From Massilia antarctica (lineage in GTDB: Bacteria > Pseudomonadota > Gammaproteobacteria > Burkholderiales > Burkholderiaceae_D): a stretch of 64,000 nt of DNA. Positions within the stretch are counted from its first letter, which is position 1, and each line of letters opens with the position of its first letter. Shown one piece after another: positions 1 through 8,671 of the stretch. The stretch spans positions 4,464,001 through 4,528,000 of the forward strand of contig NZ_CP065053.1 of the NCBI RefSeq assembly GCF_015689335.1, given 5' to 3'. Position numbers and translations under genes: made by a program. The notes under the pieces are model-generated. The model saw only the letters and a program-made list of their open reading frames with translations, ran no database searches and was not told the DNA's origin.

Positions 1-1
1 A

Positions 2-175
2 GCCAAGCGAGCAGCGCGCGGCTTCCGGACCGCCGCCAACTTCATCGCTATCGCCTATGTGCGCATGTCCAAACTCGCTCATTTACCCGACAATCCCTTG
101 CAGGCCGCCGTGAAGCGGTCGGTTTCAATTAGGCGATACCGCGACGGTCGTCAAGTTTCACCGAAAACGTCATAG
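2..175 (+). pseudogene. Transposase C-terminal tail (fragment)
   Basis: An open frame enters from the left edge and stops at 173-175. It contains a basic, aromatic stretch (ARGFRTAANFIAIAYVRMSK) that resembles the tail of DDE transposases. The family cannot be assigned from so short a piece. It overlaps, in another frame, the sequence leading into the next gene, whose frame has no start codon upstream of 246. This suggests a recombination junction. The remainder may be intact outside the window. Confidence 0.35.
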
Positions 176-245
176 AGCCAAAGAACATATCCAAGCTTGG
201 GAAGTAAAGCCGGGTCGTTACGGGGAAGTTCTGACGCCGGCCGAA

Positions 246-986
246 ATGGCCGCGCTCGCTGCGCGCTGGAAAGTTCAGCCGCCAAAAATCATCGATCCGT
301 TGACCGGTGACTATGTGAATACGTTGGCCTTAGACGCGCCTAAGTCGCCATCGTCGACAGAAGTAGCGATTTCTGGCAATAATTCTGTTCTTGGTTGTTC
401 GAAGGGGGCATGTAAAAATGTCGAAACAGATGTGCCGGTTAAATTCCTAATTTCAAACGGCGCAGGAAAAGCCCCACTTGCATTGAATGCTCCCCTTCAC
501 CTGCCGGCCGTAGAATTAAAGGAAGGAACGAACTATTTTATAGGTAATGAACTCCTTGATGTTAATCGAAGGGTTTTGGCAGAATTCGATAAAATTGACA
601 TGGTGACAAAAACCATAGTTGAAGATAAAAACGGCTCGCAATTTGGTAAGCGGCTTGATCCGGCATTGAGCGTTGAAGAACGCGACAAGTTAATTGTGGG
701 GCAAGCGGAAAAATATATCGATGAAAAAGTTATTTCAAAAATTCATGCAAAAATCGCTGCGCTGAAAAGCGCCGATGCTATTAGGCCAAATGGCGATGGA
801 GAAAATACGAGGAGCACGCCTCAACTGAACGACATTCGGGATTTTAAGAATATTGAAATCAGGTTCATTGGGGATGGTGCTGTGTTGCAATCAGTAATGA
901 ACAGAGAAGCCGGAATTCTTCGTCAGAAATATCCAGATTTTAATTTTGTTGTTGTCTATGGCGATAAAACACAGGGGGGGAAATGA
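246..986 (+). CDS. Toxin-like protein, probably the C-terminal part of a larger polymorphic toxin
   Basis: The product is 246 residues from the first ATG and is not a family I recognise. The frame stays open upstream to 114, but no ATG, GTG or TTG occurs between 114 and 246, and the stretch just before 246 still reads like protein (KPGRYGEVLTPAEM). The gene may therefore be the displaced 3' end of a longer effector such as an Rhs-, VgrG- or CDI-type toxin. Base use from about 400 to 1320 is clearly more AT-rich than the rest of the window, which points to horizontal transfer. It overlaps the next small gene by four bases (ATGA), the usual layout of a toxin with its immunity gene. The toxin role is inferred from layout and composition only; no catalytic motif was identified. 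Confidence 0.45.
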   Translation: MAALAARWKVQPPKIIDPLTGDYVNTLALDAPKSPSSTEVAISGNNSVLGCSKGACKNVETDVPVKFLISNGAGKAPLALNAPLHLPAVELKEGTNYFIGNELLDVNRRVLAEFDKIDMVTKTIVEDKNGSQFGKRLDPALSVEERDKLIVGQAEKYIDEKVISKIHAKIAALKSADAIRPNGDGENTRSTPQLNDIRDFKNIEIRFIGDGAVLQSVMNREAGILRQKYPDFNFVVVYGDKTQGGK

Positions 987-1318
987 GTGTTACACTTTCA
1001 GTCGGAAACCCGATAAATGATGTTGAGAAATTTTATGACCTCCCTGTTTCTACGGAGTCGGGGTTTCGTTCTGTTATTGAACCTATCGCGGAGAAACACG
1101 AACTAACTCTTATTGATTGGGGAACTTTTTCCGAGGTTACAAAAATAAATTTGGCGTTATTTCTTGAAGAGATAGAAATTATTCGTGAAGCTATTTTAAC
1201 TTTGAGTGACGTATCAATACAGGCTAAAAGTCATTATTTTAGCAGGCTTGGTGAGTTGGCGAGGGAGGCGGAGCGTCTCGTAAAAGAAAGGCCAGATATT
1301 AGACTTTTGATTGGGTAA
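983..1318 (+). CDS. Small AT-rich protein, possible immunity protein
   Basis: This 111-residue cytoplasmic-looking protein has no signal peptide or membrane segment and many acidic and hydrophobic residues. Its ATG overlaps the stop of the upstream toxin-like gene, so translation is probably coupled; a G-rich run just before the ATG may act as ribosome binding site. It shares the low GC content of its neighbour. Small, acidic, low-GC genes placed directly after toxin tails are typically immunity proteins. I recognise no family, so the immunity role is inference from position. Confidence 0.45.
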   Translation: MSVTLSVGNPINDVEKFYDLPVSTESGFRSVIEPIAEKHELTLIDWGTFSEVTKINLALFLEEIEIIREAILTLSDVSIQAKSHYFSRLGELAREAERLVKERPDIRLLIG

Positions 1319-1431
1319 ATAAGTGTCAAGACCCGCGTGGTCATGTACGCGTCGGGCAAATAATTCAGGCCTTCTCTGCTACCACTCTTTGAACGCTTGT
1401 ATTGGTAATTTCGTGCCAAGCGAATGGATAC

Positions 1432-1635
1432 GTTGTCGCACGTGGGCAATCCATTTGAAACATGGGGCACGGGACGACGGCCCACCGAGAACTGACGAGC
1501 TTGGAAGCGAGACCCCAAGGGGCGTCACTGATGACGAAGAACAGTCGCCGCTGGTGGCGCAACATTAACATGGGCCCGAACAATGTACTGACGATCGCCT
1601 GCGTTGACCGTCCTGGCATTCCTCGACTCCCGTAA
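1432..1635 (+). pseudogene. Remnant of a group II intron reverse transcriptase/maturase C-terminus
   Basis: The last piece, in one frame from about 1531 to the stop at 1633-1635, contains SRRWWRNINM and then VLTIACVDRPGIPRL. This resembles the usual end of group II intron maturases (pattern W-W-x-N ... N-x-x-L-T-x-x-x-F-D-x-L-G-x-P-x-L). An RTWAIHLK piece that fits the region just before it lies in another frame around 1438, so at least one frameshift separates them. No reverse transcriptase catalytic domain is present. The fragment sits directly before a candidate intron domain V/VI structure. Confidence 0.5.
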
Positions 1636-1639
1636 CCTC

Positions 1640-1727
1640 AACTTTCTGAACCGCCCGCTGCGCACCCGCATGCCGGGTGACGTGGGCGGGGATCGGTCAG
1701 GTACCCTAACCGCCCCCTATCCCGATC
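1640..1727 (+). mobile_element. Group II intron 3' end remnant (domain V/VI-like)
   Basis: Directly after the maturase remnant, a GAACCGCCC...GGGTGACGTGGG block (about 1648-1685) resembles the domain V hairpin that follows bacterial intron maturases. It is followed by GATCGG (1691-1696) paired with CCGATC (1722-1727), resembling domain VI and the intron 3' boundary near CTATCCCGATC. The upstream intron domains and most of the open reading frame are missing, so it should be immobile. Identification is from recalled similarity and was not checked by a covariance search. Confidence 0.45.
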
Positions 1728-1747
1728 GGCCCTTACCAGGCCCAGTG

Positions 1748-1870
1748 CTATTCGTGATAGCGATCGCGCAGGTCGAGAGCGCTGCCGTGAACCTCTTCCA
1801 CCAGTTCATACAGCACCAACCCAACCATCCCTCCAAAAATGGCCATGACAAACATGCTTAACATGATCAT
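1748..1870 (-). CDS. Possible 40-residue small membrane protein
   Basis: A short leftward frame begins with ATG at 1870 and encodes one hydrophobic segment (FVMAIFGGMVGLVLYELV) followed by a charged tail ending RDRYHE. A GGGAG sequence lies about 20 bases upstream of the first ATG, which is far for a ribosome binding site, so an internal ATG could be the true start. It sits between the intron remnant and sixA. No family is recognised and it could be chance. Confidence 0.3.
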   Translation of the reverse strand: MIMLSMFVMAIFGGMVGLVLYELVEEVHGSALDLRDRYHE

Positions 1871-1953
1871 GAACCGCCGTTGAGCGATTTCTCCCGTAGT
1901 TGATACATCTAAACTTTAGCAGATGGATGCCGCAATTCAAGGTTGCGATGCAC

Positions 1954-2421
1954 TTATTTAACAATCAGATCCGGCGCCATCACGCCCTTCAAATACAGGC
2001 TGTAGGGATCGAGCGGCTCGCGCTGCACCAGCCACCACGCGTTGGCCTTTTTGATTTGCCAATCCTGCGGCTGGCCCGACAGCAGCAAGGCCGCCACCTG
2101 GCCCAGGGTCGGCTGATGCCCGACCACCAGCACCGGCTCGCGCCCATTCGGCCAGTTGGCCGCCATCAGCACATCTTCCGGATCGGCGCCCGGCGCCAGA
2201 TCGTGCACGATCTTGAACTTGCGCTTGAGCGGTTCCACCGTCTGCAAGGTCCGCAGCGCCGGGCTGACCAGGATGCGGCAGCTGTCGGGCAGCTGCGAGG
2301 TCAGCCAGTCGGCCATGCGTCTTGCCTGCTTCTGCCCCTTGGGCGTGAGCGCGCGCTCCATGTCGTCTTGGCCCGGCTCGGCGTCGTAGGCCTCCGCGTG
2401 CCGCCATAAAATCAGATCCAT
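1954..2421 (-). CDS. sixA: Phosphohistidine phosphatase SixA-like
   Basis: The 155-residue protein belongs to the histidine phosphatase superfamily and should remove phosphate from phosphohistidine proteins. The catalytic motif near the N-terminus is LWRHAEA (Arg-His), a second arginine follows in ILVSPALRTLQT, and the second histidine is in VVGHQPTLG, the normal set for SixA. The length matches SixA, which is a single short domain. The gene starts 12 bp after the ppk1 stop on the same strand and is probably cotranscribed with it, a common pairing in Burkholderiales. It acts in the cytoplasm; its substrate here cannot be told from sequence. Confidence 0.88.
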   Translation of the reverse strand: MDLILWRHAEAYDAEPGQDDMERALTPKGQKQARRMADWLTSQLPDSCRILVSPALRTLQTVEPLKRKFKIVHDLAPGADPEDVLMAANWPNGREPVLVVGHQPTLGQVAALLLSGQPQDWQIKKANAWWLVQREPLDPYSLYLKGVMAPDLIVK

Positions 2422-2433
2422 GCTGTCCTCTCC

Positions 2434-4536
2434 TTACTCGCTATCGACCGGCGGCGTGCCCAAAAGTTGCATCAAATGTCGCTGCGCCGAAAATTCAAGC
2501 TGCTTGCCGCGCACCTGGCGCCGCTGGTAATGCCCGCTCGGCTCAAGCTCCCAGGCATTCGTGTTATCTTTCAGGTAGGGGTTCAAACCCTCGGTAATCA
2601 CGCGCCGCTTGAGCGCCTTGTCCAGGATGGGGAAGGCCACTTCGATGCGGCGGAACAGGTTGCGGCTCATCCAGTCGGCACTGGCCAGGTACACATCGTG
2701 CGCCAAGTCGTTGCGGAAGTAATAGATCCGGCTGTGTTCCAGAAAACGCCCGATGATCGAGCGCACCTTGATATTTTCCGACAGCCCCGGCACCCCCGGT
2801 TTCAAGGTACAGGCTCCGCGCACGATCAGGTCGATCTTCACGCCGTCGTGCGAGGCCGCGTACAGCGCGCGGATCACTGATTCGTCCACCAGCGCGTTGA
2901 TCTTGACGATGATGCGCCCCGGACGCCCCGCACGGGCGATCTTGGCTTCATTGCGGATCGCCTTGATGATTTCGCTCTGCAGCGCGAACGGCGCGAGCCA
3001 CAAGTGGGTCAGCTTGTGCGGCTTGGTCAGGCTGGTCAGATGGATGAACACTTCGTTCACTTCCTGCGCCATTTCCGCGTGCGCGGTCAGGAGGCCGAAG
3101 TCGGTGTACAGCCGCGTGGTGGTCAGGTGGTAGTTGCCAGTGCCGAGGTGGGCGTAGAAACGCAGCCCGCCCGGATTGCCGTCGGCGTCGGCTTCCTCGC
3201 GCCGGATCACCAGCGCGACCTTGGCGTGGGTTTTCAGGCCGACCACGCCGTACACCACCTGGGCCCCGGCTTGCTCCAGCTTGTCGGCCCAGTTGATGTT
3301 GGCTTCTTCGTCGAAGCGCGCCATCAGTTCCAGGATCACCGTCACTTCCTTGCCGGCGCGGGCGGCCGCCATCAGCGCTTCCATCAGGTCCGAGTGCATG
3401 CCGGTGCGGTAGATGGTTTGCTTGATCGCCACCACCGACGGATCGTGCGCCGCCACCTGGATGAAGTCGACCACGGTCTGGAACGACTGGAAAGGGTGGT
3501 GCAGCAAGATGTCGTGCTTCTTGAGCTGCTCGAAGATATCGTGGTGCGCGGTCTTTTGCGGCATGCCGGGGACAAAAGGCTCGAAGCGCAGGTTCGGCTG
3601 CTTCACATGGTCGATCAGCTCGGCCAGGCGCACCAGGTTGACCGGGCCGTCCACGGCGTACAGGCGGCTCTTGTCGAGTCCAAACTGTTCGAGCAGGAAA
3701 TCGGCCAGTTCGGGCACGCAGTTCTTGGCCACTTCCAGTCGCACCGAAGTACCGAACTGGCGCCCTTGCAACTCGCCCTTGAGCGCCTGGCGCAGGTTCT
3801 TGACCTCTTCCTCGTCGACCCACAGGTCGCTGTCGCGCGTGACCCGGAATTGCGAATAGGCGATCACCTCGCGCCCCGTAAACAAGTCTTCGATGTGCGA
3901 ATGGATGATCGACGACAGCAGGCAGAAGGAAATGCCGCCATTGGTCGACAAATGATCCGGCAGGCGGATCACGCGCGGCAGCACCCGCGGCGCCTTGACG
4001 ATGGCAATGCCCGTGCCGCGCCCGAAGGCATCCTTGCCGGTCAGTGAAATGATGAAGTTGAGACTCTTGTTGACCACTTGCGGAAACGGGTGGGCAGGGT
4101 CGAGCCCGATCGGGGTGAGCAGGGGGCGCACCTCGCGCTCGAAATATTCCTTGACCCAGGCGCGCTGCGCTTCGTTACGGTCGGTATGGCGCACCAGGTG
4201 CACGCCGTTTTTCTGCAGTTCGGGCAGCACTTCGGTGTTGAGAACGGCGTACTGGTCCTTGACCAGATTGTGACATTCGTTACTGATGCGCGCCAGGTTG
4301 GCCGCCAATGCCGGATTTTCCGCCAGGTTGCCTTGGGCCAGCAGGCTGGCGACCCGCACTTCAAAGAATTCGTCCAGATTGTTACTGACAATGCACAGGT
4401 AGCGCAGCCGCTCCAGCAGAGGCAGCGACGTATCTTCGGCCTGCGCCAGCACGCGGCGGTTGAACGTCAATTGCGACAGCTCCCGGTCGAGGAAGATGTT
4501 GGCGCGCGCCGGGTCCGGCGTCGTTGCAGTTTTCAT
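2434..4536 (-). CDS. ppk: Polyphosphate kinase 1
   Basis: The 700-residue protein has the normal length and layout of PPK1, which transfers the gamma phosphate of ATP to polyphosphate reversibly. The N-domain begins with the usual FLDRELSQLTFNRRVL. The autophosphorylated histidine is His437 in KTHAKVALVIRRE, and the second conserved histidine is in HSRIYYFRN. It runs leftward and is followed by sixA at 12 bp. Its start lies 232 bp from the pstS start on the opposite strand, and a Pho-box-like repeat lies in its upstream region, so induction by phosphate starvation together with pst is likely. Confidence 0.96.
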   Translation of the reverse strand: MKTATTPDPARANIFLDRELSQLTFNRRVLAQAEDTSLPLLERLRYLCIVSNNLDEFFEVRVASLLAQGNLAENPALAANLARISNECHNLVKDQYAVLNTEVLPELQKNGVHLVRHTDRNEAQRAWVKEYFEREVRPLLTPIGLDPAHPFPQVVNKSLNFIISLTGKDAFGRGTGIAIVKAPRVLPRVIRLPDHLSTNGGISFCLLSSIIHSHIEDLFTGREVIAYSQFRVTRDSDLWVDEEEVKNLRQALKGELQGRQFGTSVRLEVAKNCVPELADFLLEQFGLDKSRLYAVDGPVNLVRLAELIDHVKQPNLRFEPFVPGMPQKTAHHDIFEQLKKHDILLHHPFQSFQTVVDFIQVAAHDPSVVAIKQTIYRTGMHSDLMEALMAAARAGKEVTVILELMARFDEEANINWADKLEQAGAQVVYGVVGLKTHAKVALVIRREEADADGNPGGLRFYAHLGTGNYHLTTTRLYTDFGLLTAHAEMAQEVNEVFIHLTSLTKPHKLTHLWLAPFALQSEIIKAIRNEAKIARAGRPGRIIVKINALVDESVIRALYAASHDGVKIDLIVRGACTLKPGVPGLSENIKVRSIIGRFLEHSRIYYFRNDLAHDVYLASADWMSRNLFRRIEVAFPILDKALKRRVITEGLNPYLKDNTNAWELEPSGHYQRRQVRGKQLEFSAQRHLMQLLGTPPVDSE

Positions 4537-4579
4537 TATGTCTTTAACTAGTCAGATAGATAATAGTAAACGCAGCCAG

Positions 4580-4599
4580 TGTAATAAAGAAATATTACA
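4580..4599. promoter_or_regulatory. Perfect inverted repeat upstream of ppk
   Basis: TGTAATA (4580-4586) and TATTACA (4593-4599) form a 7-bp perfect inverted repeat with a 6-bp AT-rich spacer, 44-63 bp upstream of the ppk start. One arm overlaps the Pho-box-like site at 4594-4611. It could be an operator for a dimeric regulator, or part of the promoter. Confidence 0.4.
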
Positions 4600-4611
4600 G
4601 GTCGGTGACAC
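4594..4611 (-). promoter_or_regulatory. Candidate Pho box for ppk
   Basis: On the minus strand this reads GTGTCACCGACCTGTAAT: two TGTCAC/TGTAAT half-repeats at an 11-bp period, as in the PhoB consensus (CTGTCAT, four bases, CTGTCAT). A further TGTCAC lies 21 bp upstream. It points toward ppk. PhoB and PhoR are encoded in this window. Confidence 0.5.
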
Positions 4612-4694
4612 GGGCTGCGAATTGTGTGACATGGCGAATCGGCCTGCCAAGCGTACCATGCGGCCAAAGTAGGGATTCTTACAGGATTTCGGTC

Positions 4695-4712
4695 ATGTCA
4701 TAAACGTGTCAT
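4695..4712 (+). promoter_or_regulatory. Pho box of the pst operon
   Basis: ATGTCATAAACGTGTCAT matches the 18-bp PhoB box closely: two TGTCAT half-repeats 11 bp apart with an AT-rich spacer. It lies 56 bp before the pstS ATG, where PhoB replaces the -35 element. A -10-like TTAGACT follows at about 4721. Confidence 0.75.
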
Positions 4713-4767
4713 ATTTGCGCGTTAGACTGCGCAGCATTCCACGTTGTATAACCCACAAGGACTTGAT

Positions 4768-5811
4768 ATGCGAATGAAACAGTTGTTGGCTTCCATCATC
4801 GTTGGCGTCAGCGCACTGGCGGCATCGACCTCCGCCCTCGCGGTGGACATGACCGGCGCGGGTGCGACCTTTCCTTACCCAGTCTATGCAAAATGGGCGG
4901 AGTCGTACAAGAAGGCGACCGGCAATGGCTTGAACTATCAATCCGTCGGCTCCGGCGCCGGCATCAAACAGATCAAGGCGAAAACCGTCGACTTCGGCGC
5001 TTCCGACAAGCCGCTCGGCGCGGAAGAACTCGAGACCGCCGGCCTGATGCAGTTCCCGGCCATCATGGGCGGCGTGGTGACCGTGGTGAACCTCGATGGC
5101 ATCGCGCCTGGCGTCCTTAAACTGACCGGCCCGGTCATCGCCGACATCTACCTCGGCAAGATCACCAAGTGGAACGCGCCTGAAATCGCCGCCCTGAACC
5201 CGGGTGTCAAGTTGCCGGCCGAAGAAATCACCGTGGTGCACCGCGCCGACGGCTCCGGCACCACCTTTCTGTTCACCGATTACCTGTCGAAAGTGTCGCC
5301 GGAATTCAAGACCAAGATCGGTGCCGATGCATCCGTGAAATGGGCAACCGGCGTGGGCGGCAAGGGCAATGAAGGCGTGGCCTCGACCGTGCAGCGGGTC
5401 AAGCACTCGATCGGTTACGTGGAATGGGCGTTCGCCAAGAAGAACAAGATCGCCCACACCCAGCTCAAGAACAAGGAAGGCACTTTCCTGCAGCCGGACG
5501 ACGACAACTTCAAGGCCGCCGCCGCTTCGGCCGACTGGGCCAAGGCGCCAGGCTTCGGCGTCGTGCTGACCGACCAGGCTGGCAAGAACAGCTGGCCGAT
5601 CACCGGCGTGTCGTACATCCTCATGCACAAGAGCCAGGCCGATGCCGCCAAGGGCAAGGAAGTGTTGAAGTTCTTCGACTGGTCGTTCAAGAATGGCGGC
5701 GCATCGGCTGTCGAACTGGACTACGTGCCGCTGCCGGACAGCGTCACCAAGCTGGTGGGCGACTCCTGGAAAGCCAATCTGAAAGACGCTTCCGGCAAGG
5801 CTATCTGGTAA
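4768..5811 (+). CDS. pstS: Periplasmic phosphate-binding protein PstS
   Basis: This is the phosphate receptor of the high-affinity Pst ABC transporter. The chosen ATG (4768) has AAGGA at 4757-4761, giving a 347-residue precursor; an upstream in-frame start at 4744 would lie before that ribosome binding site. The N-terminus is a signal peptide (MRMKQLLASII...) cleaved after ALA, giving a mature start VDMTGAGATFPYP, the classic PstS beginning. Phosphate-binding segments include GSGAGIKQ and the GSGTTFLFTDYL block. It heads the pstSCAB-phoUBR set, with a Pho box upstream. Confidence 0.96.
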   Translation: MRMKQLLASIIVGVSALAASTSALAVDMTGAGATFPYPVYAKWAESYKKATGNGLNYQSVGSGAGIKQIKAKTVDFGASDKPLGAEELETAGLMQFPAIMGGVVTVVNLDGIAPGVLKLTGPVIADIYLGKITKWNAPEIAALNPGVKLPAEEITVVHRADGSGTTFLFTDYLSKVSPEFKTKIGADASVKWATGVGGKGNEGVASTVQRVKHSIGYVEWAFAKKNKIAHTQLKNKEGTFLQPDDDNFKAAAASADWAKAPGFGVVLTDQAGKNSWPITGVSYILMHKSQADAAKGKEVLKFFDWSFKNGGASAVELDYVPLPDSVTKLVGDSWKANLKDASGKAIW

Positions 5812-5868
5812 GTCGGAAGAGGGTGGGTCTGGTGCCCGCCCTGCAAGTGCATTTGTGCAAAGAAATCG

Positions 5869-5898
5869 CGGCAGGCAAGCCATGGGGCATGCCTGCCG
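5869..5898 (+). other. Stable hairpin between pstS and pstC
   Basis: CGGCAGGCA (5869-5877) pairs perfectly with TGCCTGCCG (5890-5898) in the 147-bp gap between pstS and pstC. There is no following run of T, so it is probably not a full terminator. A hairpin here would fit 3' stabilisation of pstS mRNA or partial attenuation, so that the binding protein is made in excess over the permease. Confidence 0.45.
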
Positions 5899-5958
5899 GT
5901 CAGCATTAAAGCAACACCTTGAAACTACCTCCATGTGGACACCTAGCGAAGTCAATCA

Positions 5959-6972
5959 ATGAGCGCAAACCCAACTATCGCAATGGATATGAGCAAACCG
6001 GCGGTGCCTGACCGCGAACTGGTCGCCATGCTGTCAACGATGCGCAAGCAGCGCATCCAGGATTTTTTCTTCCACAAAATAACCCTGCTGTTCGCGGCAT
6101 CGGTCCTGATCGTGCTGATCGGGATCATCGGTTCGCTGGTGGTCGGCGCCGCCCCGGCCTTCAGGGAATTCGGCCTCGGCTTCATCACCAGCGTCGAATG
6201 GGACCAGGGCAACGACAAATACGGCGCCATGATCGCCATCGTCGGCACCCTCGCCACCTCGATCATTGCCCTGCTGATCGCGTTTCCAGTCAGCTTCGGC
6301 ATTGCGCTGTTCCTTACCGAAATCTGCCCGGTCTGGCTGCGCCGCCCGCTGGGCACCGCCGTCGAACTGCTGGCGGGCATCCCGTCGATTATCTACGGCA
6401 TGTGGGGCATGGTCGTGTTTGCGCCACTGTTCGCCGAATACGTGCAGCCGCTGTTGAAAAACACCCTCGGCCACTTGCCGCTCATCGGCCAGCTGTTCAC
6501 CGGCCCGATGATGGGGATCGGCATCCTGACCGCCGGCCTGGTGCTGTCGATCATGATCATTCCCTTTATCGCTTCCGTGATCCGCGACGTGTTCGAGATC
6601 GTCCCGGCCGTGCTGAAAGAATCGGCCTACGGACTGGGTTGCACCAAATGGGAAGTCGTGCGCAAGATCGTGCTGCCGTACACCAAGACCGGTGTGGTCG
6701 GCGGCGTCATGCTCGGCCTGGGCCGCGCGCTCGGCGAAACCATGGCGGTGACCTTTGTGATCGGTAACGCCAACAAGCTGTCGTGGTCGATCTTCTCGGC
6801 CGGTAACAGCATCTCCTCGACCCTGGCCAACGAGTTTGCCGAAGCCCAGTCCGCGCTGCACGTCTCGTCCCTGCTGGCGCTGGCCCTGATCCTGTTCATC
6901 ATCACTTTCATCGTCCTGTCCGCCGCCAAGCTGATGCTGGCCGGAATGTCGCGCAAGGAAGGCGTCAAATGA
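5959..6972 (+). CDS. pstC: Phosphate ABC transporter permease PstC
   Basis: The 337-residue inner-membrane protein has about six membrane segments and a cytoplasmic N-terminal extension of about 40 residues. The permease signature that contacts PstB is visible in [21 protein letters not shown], and the loop [13 protein letters not shown] is typical of PstC. It forms the transmembrane channel with PstA for phosphate import. Its end overlaps pstA by four bases (ATGA), indicating translational coupling. Confidence 0.95.
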   Translation: MSANPTIAMDMSKPAVPDRELVAMLSTMRKQRIQDFFFHKITLLFAASVLIVLIGIIGSLVVGAAPAFREFGLGFITSVEWDQGNDKYGAMIAIVGTLATSIIALLIAFPVSFGIALFLTEICPVWLRRPLGTAVELLAGIPSIIYGMWGMVVFAPLFAEYVQPLLKNTLGHLPLIGQLFTGPMMGIGILTAGLVLSIMIIPFIASVIRDVFEIVPAVLKESAYGLGCTKWEVVRKIVLPYTKTGVVGGVMLGLGRALGETMAVTFVIGNANKLSWSIFSAGNSISSTLANEFAEAQSALHVSSLLALALILFIITFIVLSAAKLMLAGMSRKEGVK

Positions 6973-7829
6973 GCCAGACCATTCTCAATCCCGTCTACCG
7001 CAAGCGCCTCTGGAAGCACCGGGTCGGCATCGCGCTGTCGGTCATGGCCATGTCGGTCGGCCTGATTTTCCTGATGTGGATCCTGTGGACCTTGCTGAGC
7101 AAGGGCTTCGCCGGACTCTCGCTCGGCCTGTTCACCCAGGATACGCCCGGTCCCGGCAGCGACGGCGGCGGTTTGCGCAATGCCATCGTCGGCAGCGTGA
7201 TGATCGTCGGCCTGGCTACATTCATCAGTACCCCGATCGGCATCCTGGCCGGGGTCTACCTGGCTGAATACGGCGAAGAAAACCGCTTCGCCCAGGTCAC
7301 CCGCTTCGTCACCGACATCATGCTGTCGGCGCCGTCCATCGTGCTCGGCATCTTTGTGTGGACCATGTATGTCAACGTCTCCAAGCACTATTCGGGCTAC
7401 GCCGGGTCGATCGCGCTGTCGCTGATCGCCATTCCGGTGGTCGTGCGCACCACCGACAACATGCTGCGCCTGGTGCCGCAAAGCTTGCTCGAAGCGGCCT
7501 TCGCCCTGGGCGCCCCGCGCTGGAAAGTGGCCACCACGGTGCGCCTGCGCGCTGTCAAATCGGGCGTGGTGACCGGCGTGCTGCTGGCGGTGGCGCGCAT
7601 CACTGGCGAAACCGCGCCGCTGCTGTACACGGCCCTGAACAACCAGTTCTTCAGTTCCGACATGAACGCGCCGATCGCCAACCTGCCGGTGGTCATCAAT
7701 CAGTTCGCGATGAGCACGTCCGACAACTGGATCAACCTGGCCTGGGCCGCGGCGCTGTTGCTGACTTTCAGCGTGTTGTTATTGAACATTGTGTCGCGTA
7801 CCATGTTCAGCCAGAAAACCACGAAATAA
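6969..7829 (+). CDS. pstA: Phosphate ABC transporter permease PstA
   Basis: The 286-residue polytopic membrane protein is the second half of the Pst channel. The ABC-coupling loop is visible as [17 protein letters not shown], and the segment [10 protein letters not shown] is typical of PstA. It starts within the end of pstC (ATGA overlap) and is followed after 16 bp by the pstB start. Length and motifs are as expected for the family. Confidence 0.95.
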   Translation: MSQTILNPVYRKRLWKHRVGIALSVMAMSVGLIFLMWILWTLLSKGFAGLSLGLFTQDTPGPGSDGGGLRNAIVGSVMIVGLATFISTPIGILAGVYLAEYGEENRFAQVTRFVTDIMLSAPSIVLGIFVWTMYVNVSKHYSGYAGSIALSLIAIPVVVRTTDNMLRLVPQSLLEAAFALGAPRWKVATTVRLRAVKSGVVTGVLLAVARITGETAPLLYTALNNQFFSSDMNAPIANLPVVINQFAMSTSDNWINLAWAAALLLTFSVLLLNIVSRTMFSQKTTK

Positions 7830-7845
7830 TCGACCGATCCATCTT

Positions 7846-8640
7846 ATGAGCCCTATGCCTACACCGATTCCTACTGTAACGCCAAAGAACAAGACGATCG
7901 AGATTTCCGGCCTCAATTTCTTTTACGGGAAAACGCAAAGCCTGACCAATGTCAGCCTCGACATTTACGAAAAACAGGTGACGGCCTTCATCGGCCCTTC
8001 CGGCTGCGGCAAGTCGACCCTGCTACGCACCCTGAACCGCATGTACGATCTGTACCCCGGCCAGCGCGCGGAAGGCTCGATCATGTACCGCGGCAAGAAC
8101 ATCCTCGAGCCGGGCCAGGACGTGAACATGCTGCGCGCCAAGGTCGGCATGGTATTCCAGAAACCGACCCCGTTTCCGATGTCGATCTACGACAACATCG
8201 CCTTCGGCGTGCGCCTGTACGAAGACTTGTCCAAGGGCGAAATGGACGAACGGGTCGAATGGGCATTGAAAAAAGCGGCGCTGTGGGGCGAGGTCAAGGA
8301 CAAGCTGTCCAAGAGCGGACTGTCCTTGTCGGGCGGCCAGCAGCAGCGCCTGTGCATCGCGCGCGGCGTGGCGGTGAAACCCGACGTGCTGCTGCTCGAC
8401 GAGCCCACTTCGGCGCTCGATCCGATCTCGACCGCGAAAGTGGAAGAACTGATCAGCGAACTCAAGCAGGATTACACGATCACCATCGTGACCCACAATA
8501 TGCAGCAAGCCGCGCGTTGCTCGGACTACACCGCCTATATGTACCTGGGCGAGCTGGTCGAGTTCGGCGAGACCGACCAGATTTTCATGAATCCCGCACG
8601 CAAGGAAACGCAGGATTACATCACCGGACGCTTTGGCTGA
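7846..8640 (+). CDS. pstB: Phosphate ABC transporter ATP-binding protein PstB
   Basis: The 264-residue cytoplasmic ATPase powers phosphate import. It contains Walker A (GPSGCGKST), the Q-loop after [12 protein letters not shown], the ABC signature (LSGGQQQR), Walker B (VLLLDEPTS) and the H-loop (THNMQQ). I prefer the ATG at 7846, which lies just after the pstA stop; the frame extends upstream into pstA but the extra residues do not resemble PstB. It is followed by phoU after a 31-bp gap. Confidence 0.95.
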   Translation: MSPMPTPIPTVTPKNKTIEISGLNFFYGKTQSLTNVSLDIYEKQVTAFIGPSGCGKSTLLRTLNRMYDLYPGQRAEGSIMYRGKNILEPGQDVNMLRAKVGMVFQKPTPFPMSIYDNIAFGVRLYEDLSKGEMDERVEWALKKAALWGEVKDKLSKSGLSLSGGQQQRLCIARGVAVKPDVLLLDEPTSALDPISTAKVEELISELKQDYTITIVTHNMQQAARCSDYTAYMYLGELVEFGETDQIFMNPARKETQDYITGRFG

Positions 8641-8671
8641 GCCGCGACAATTCACATTACGGAGAGCAGCA

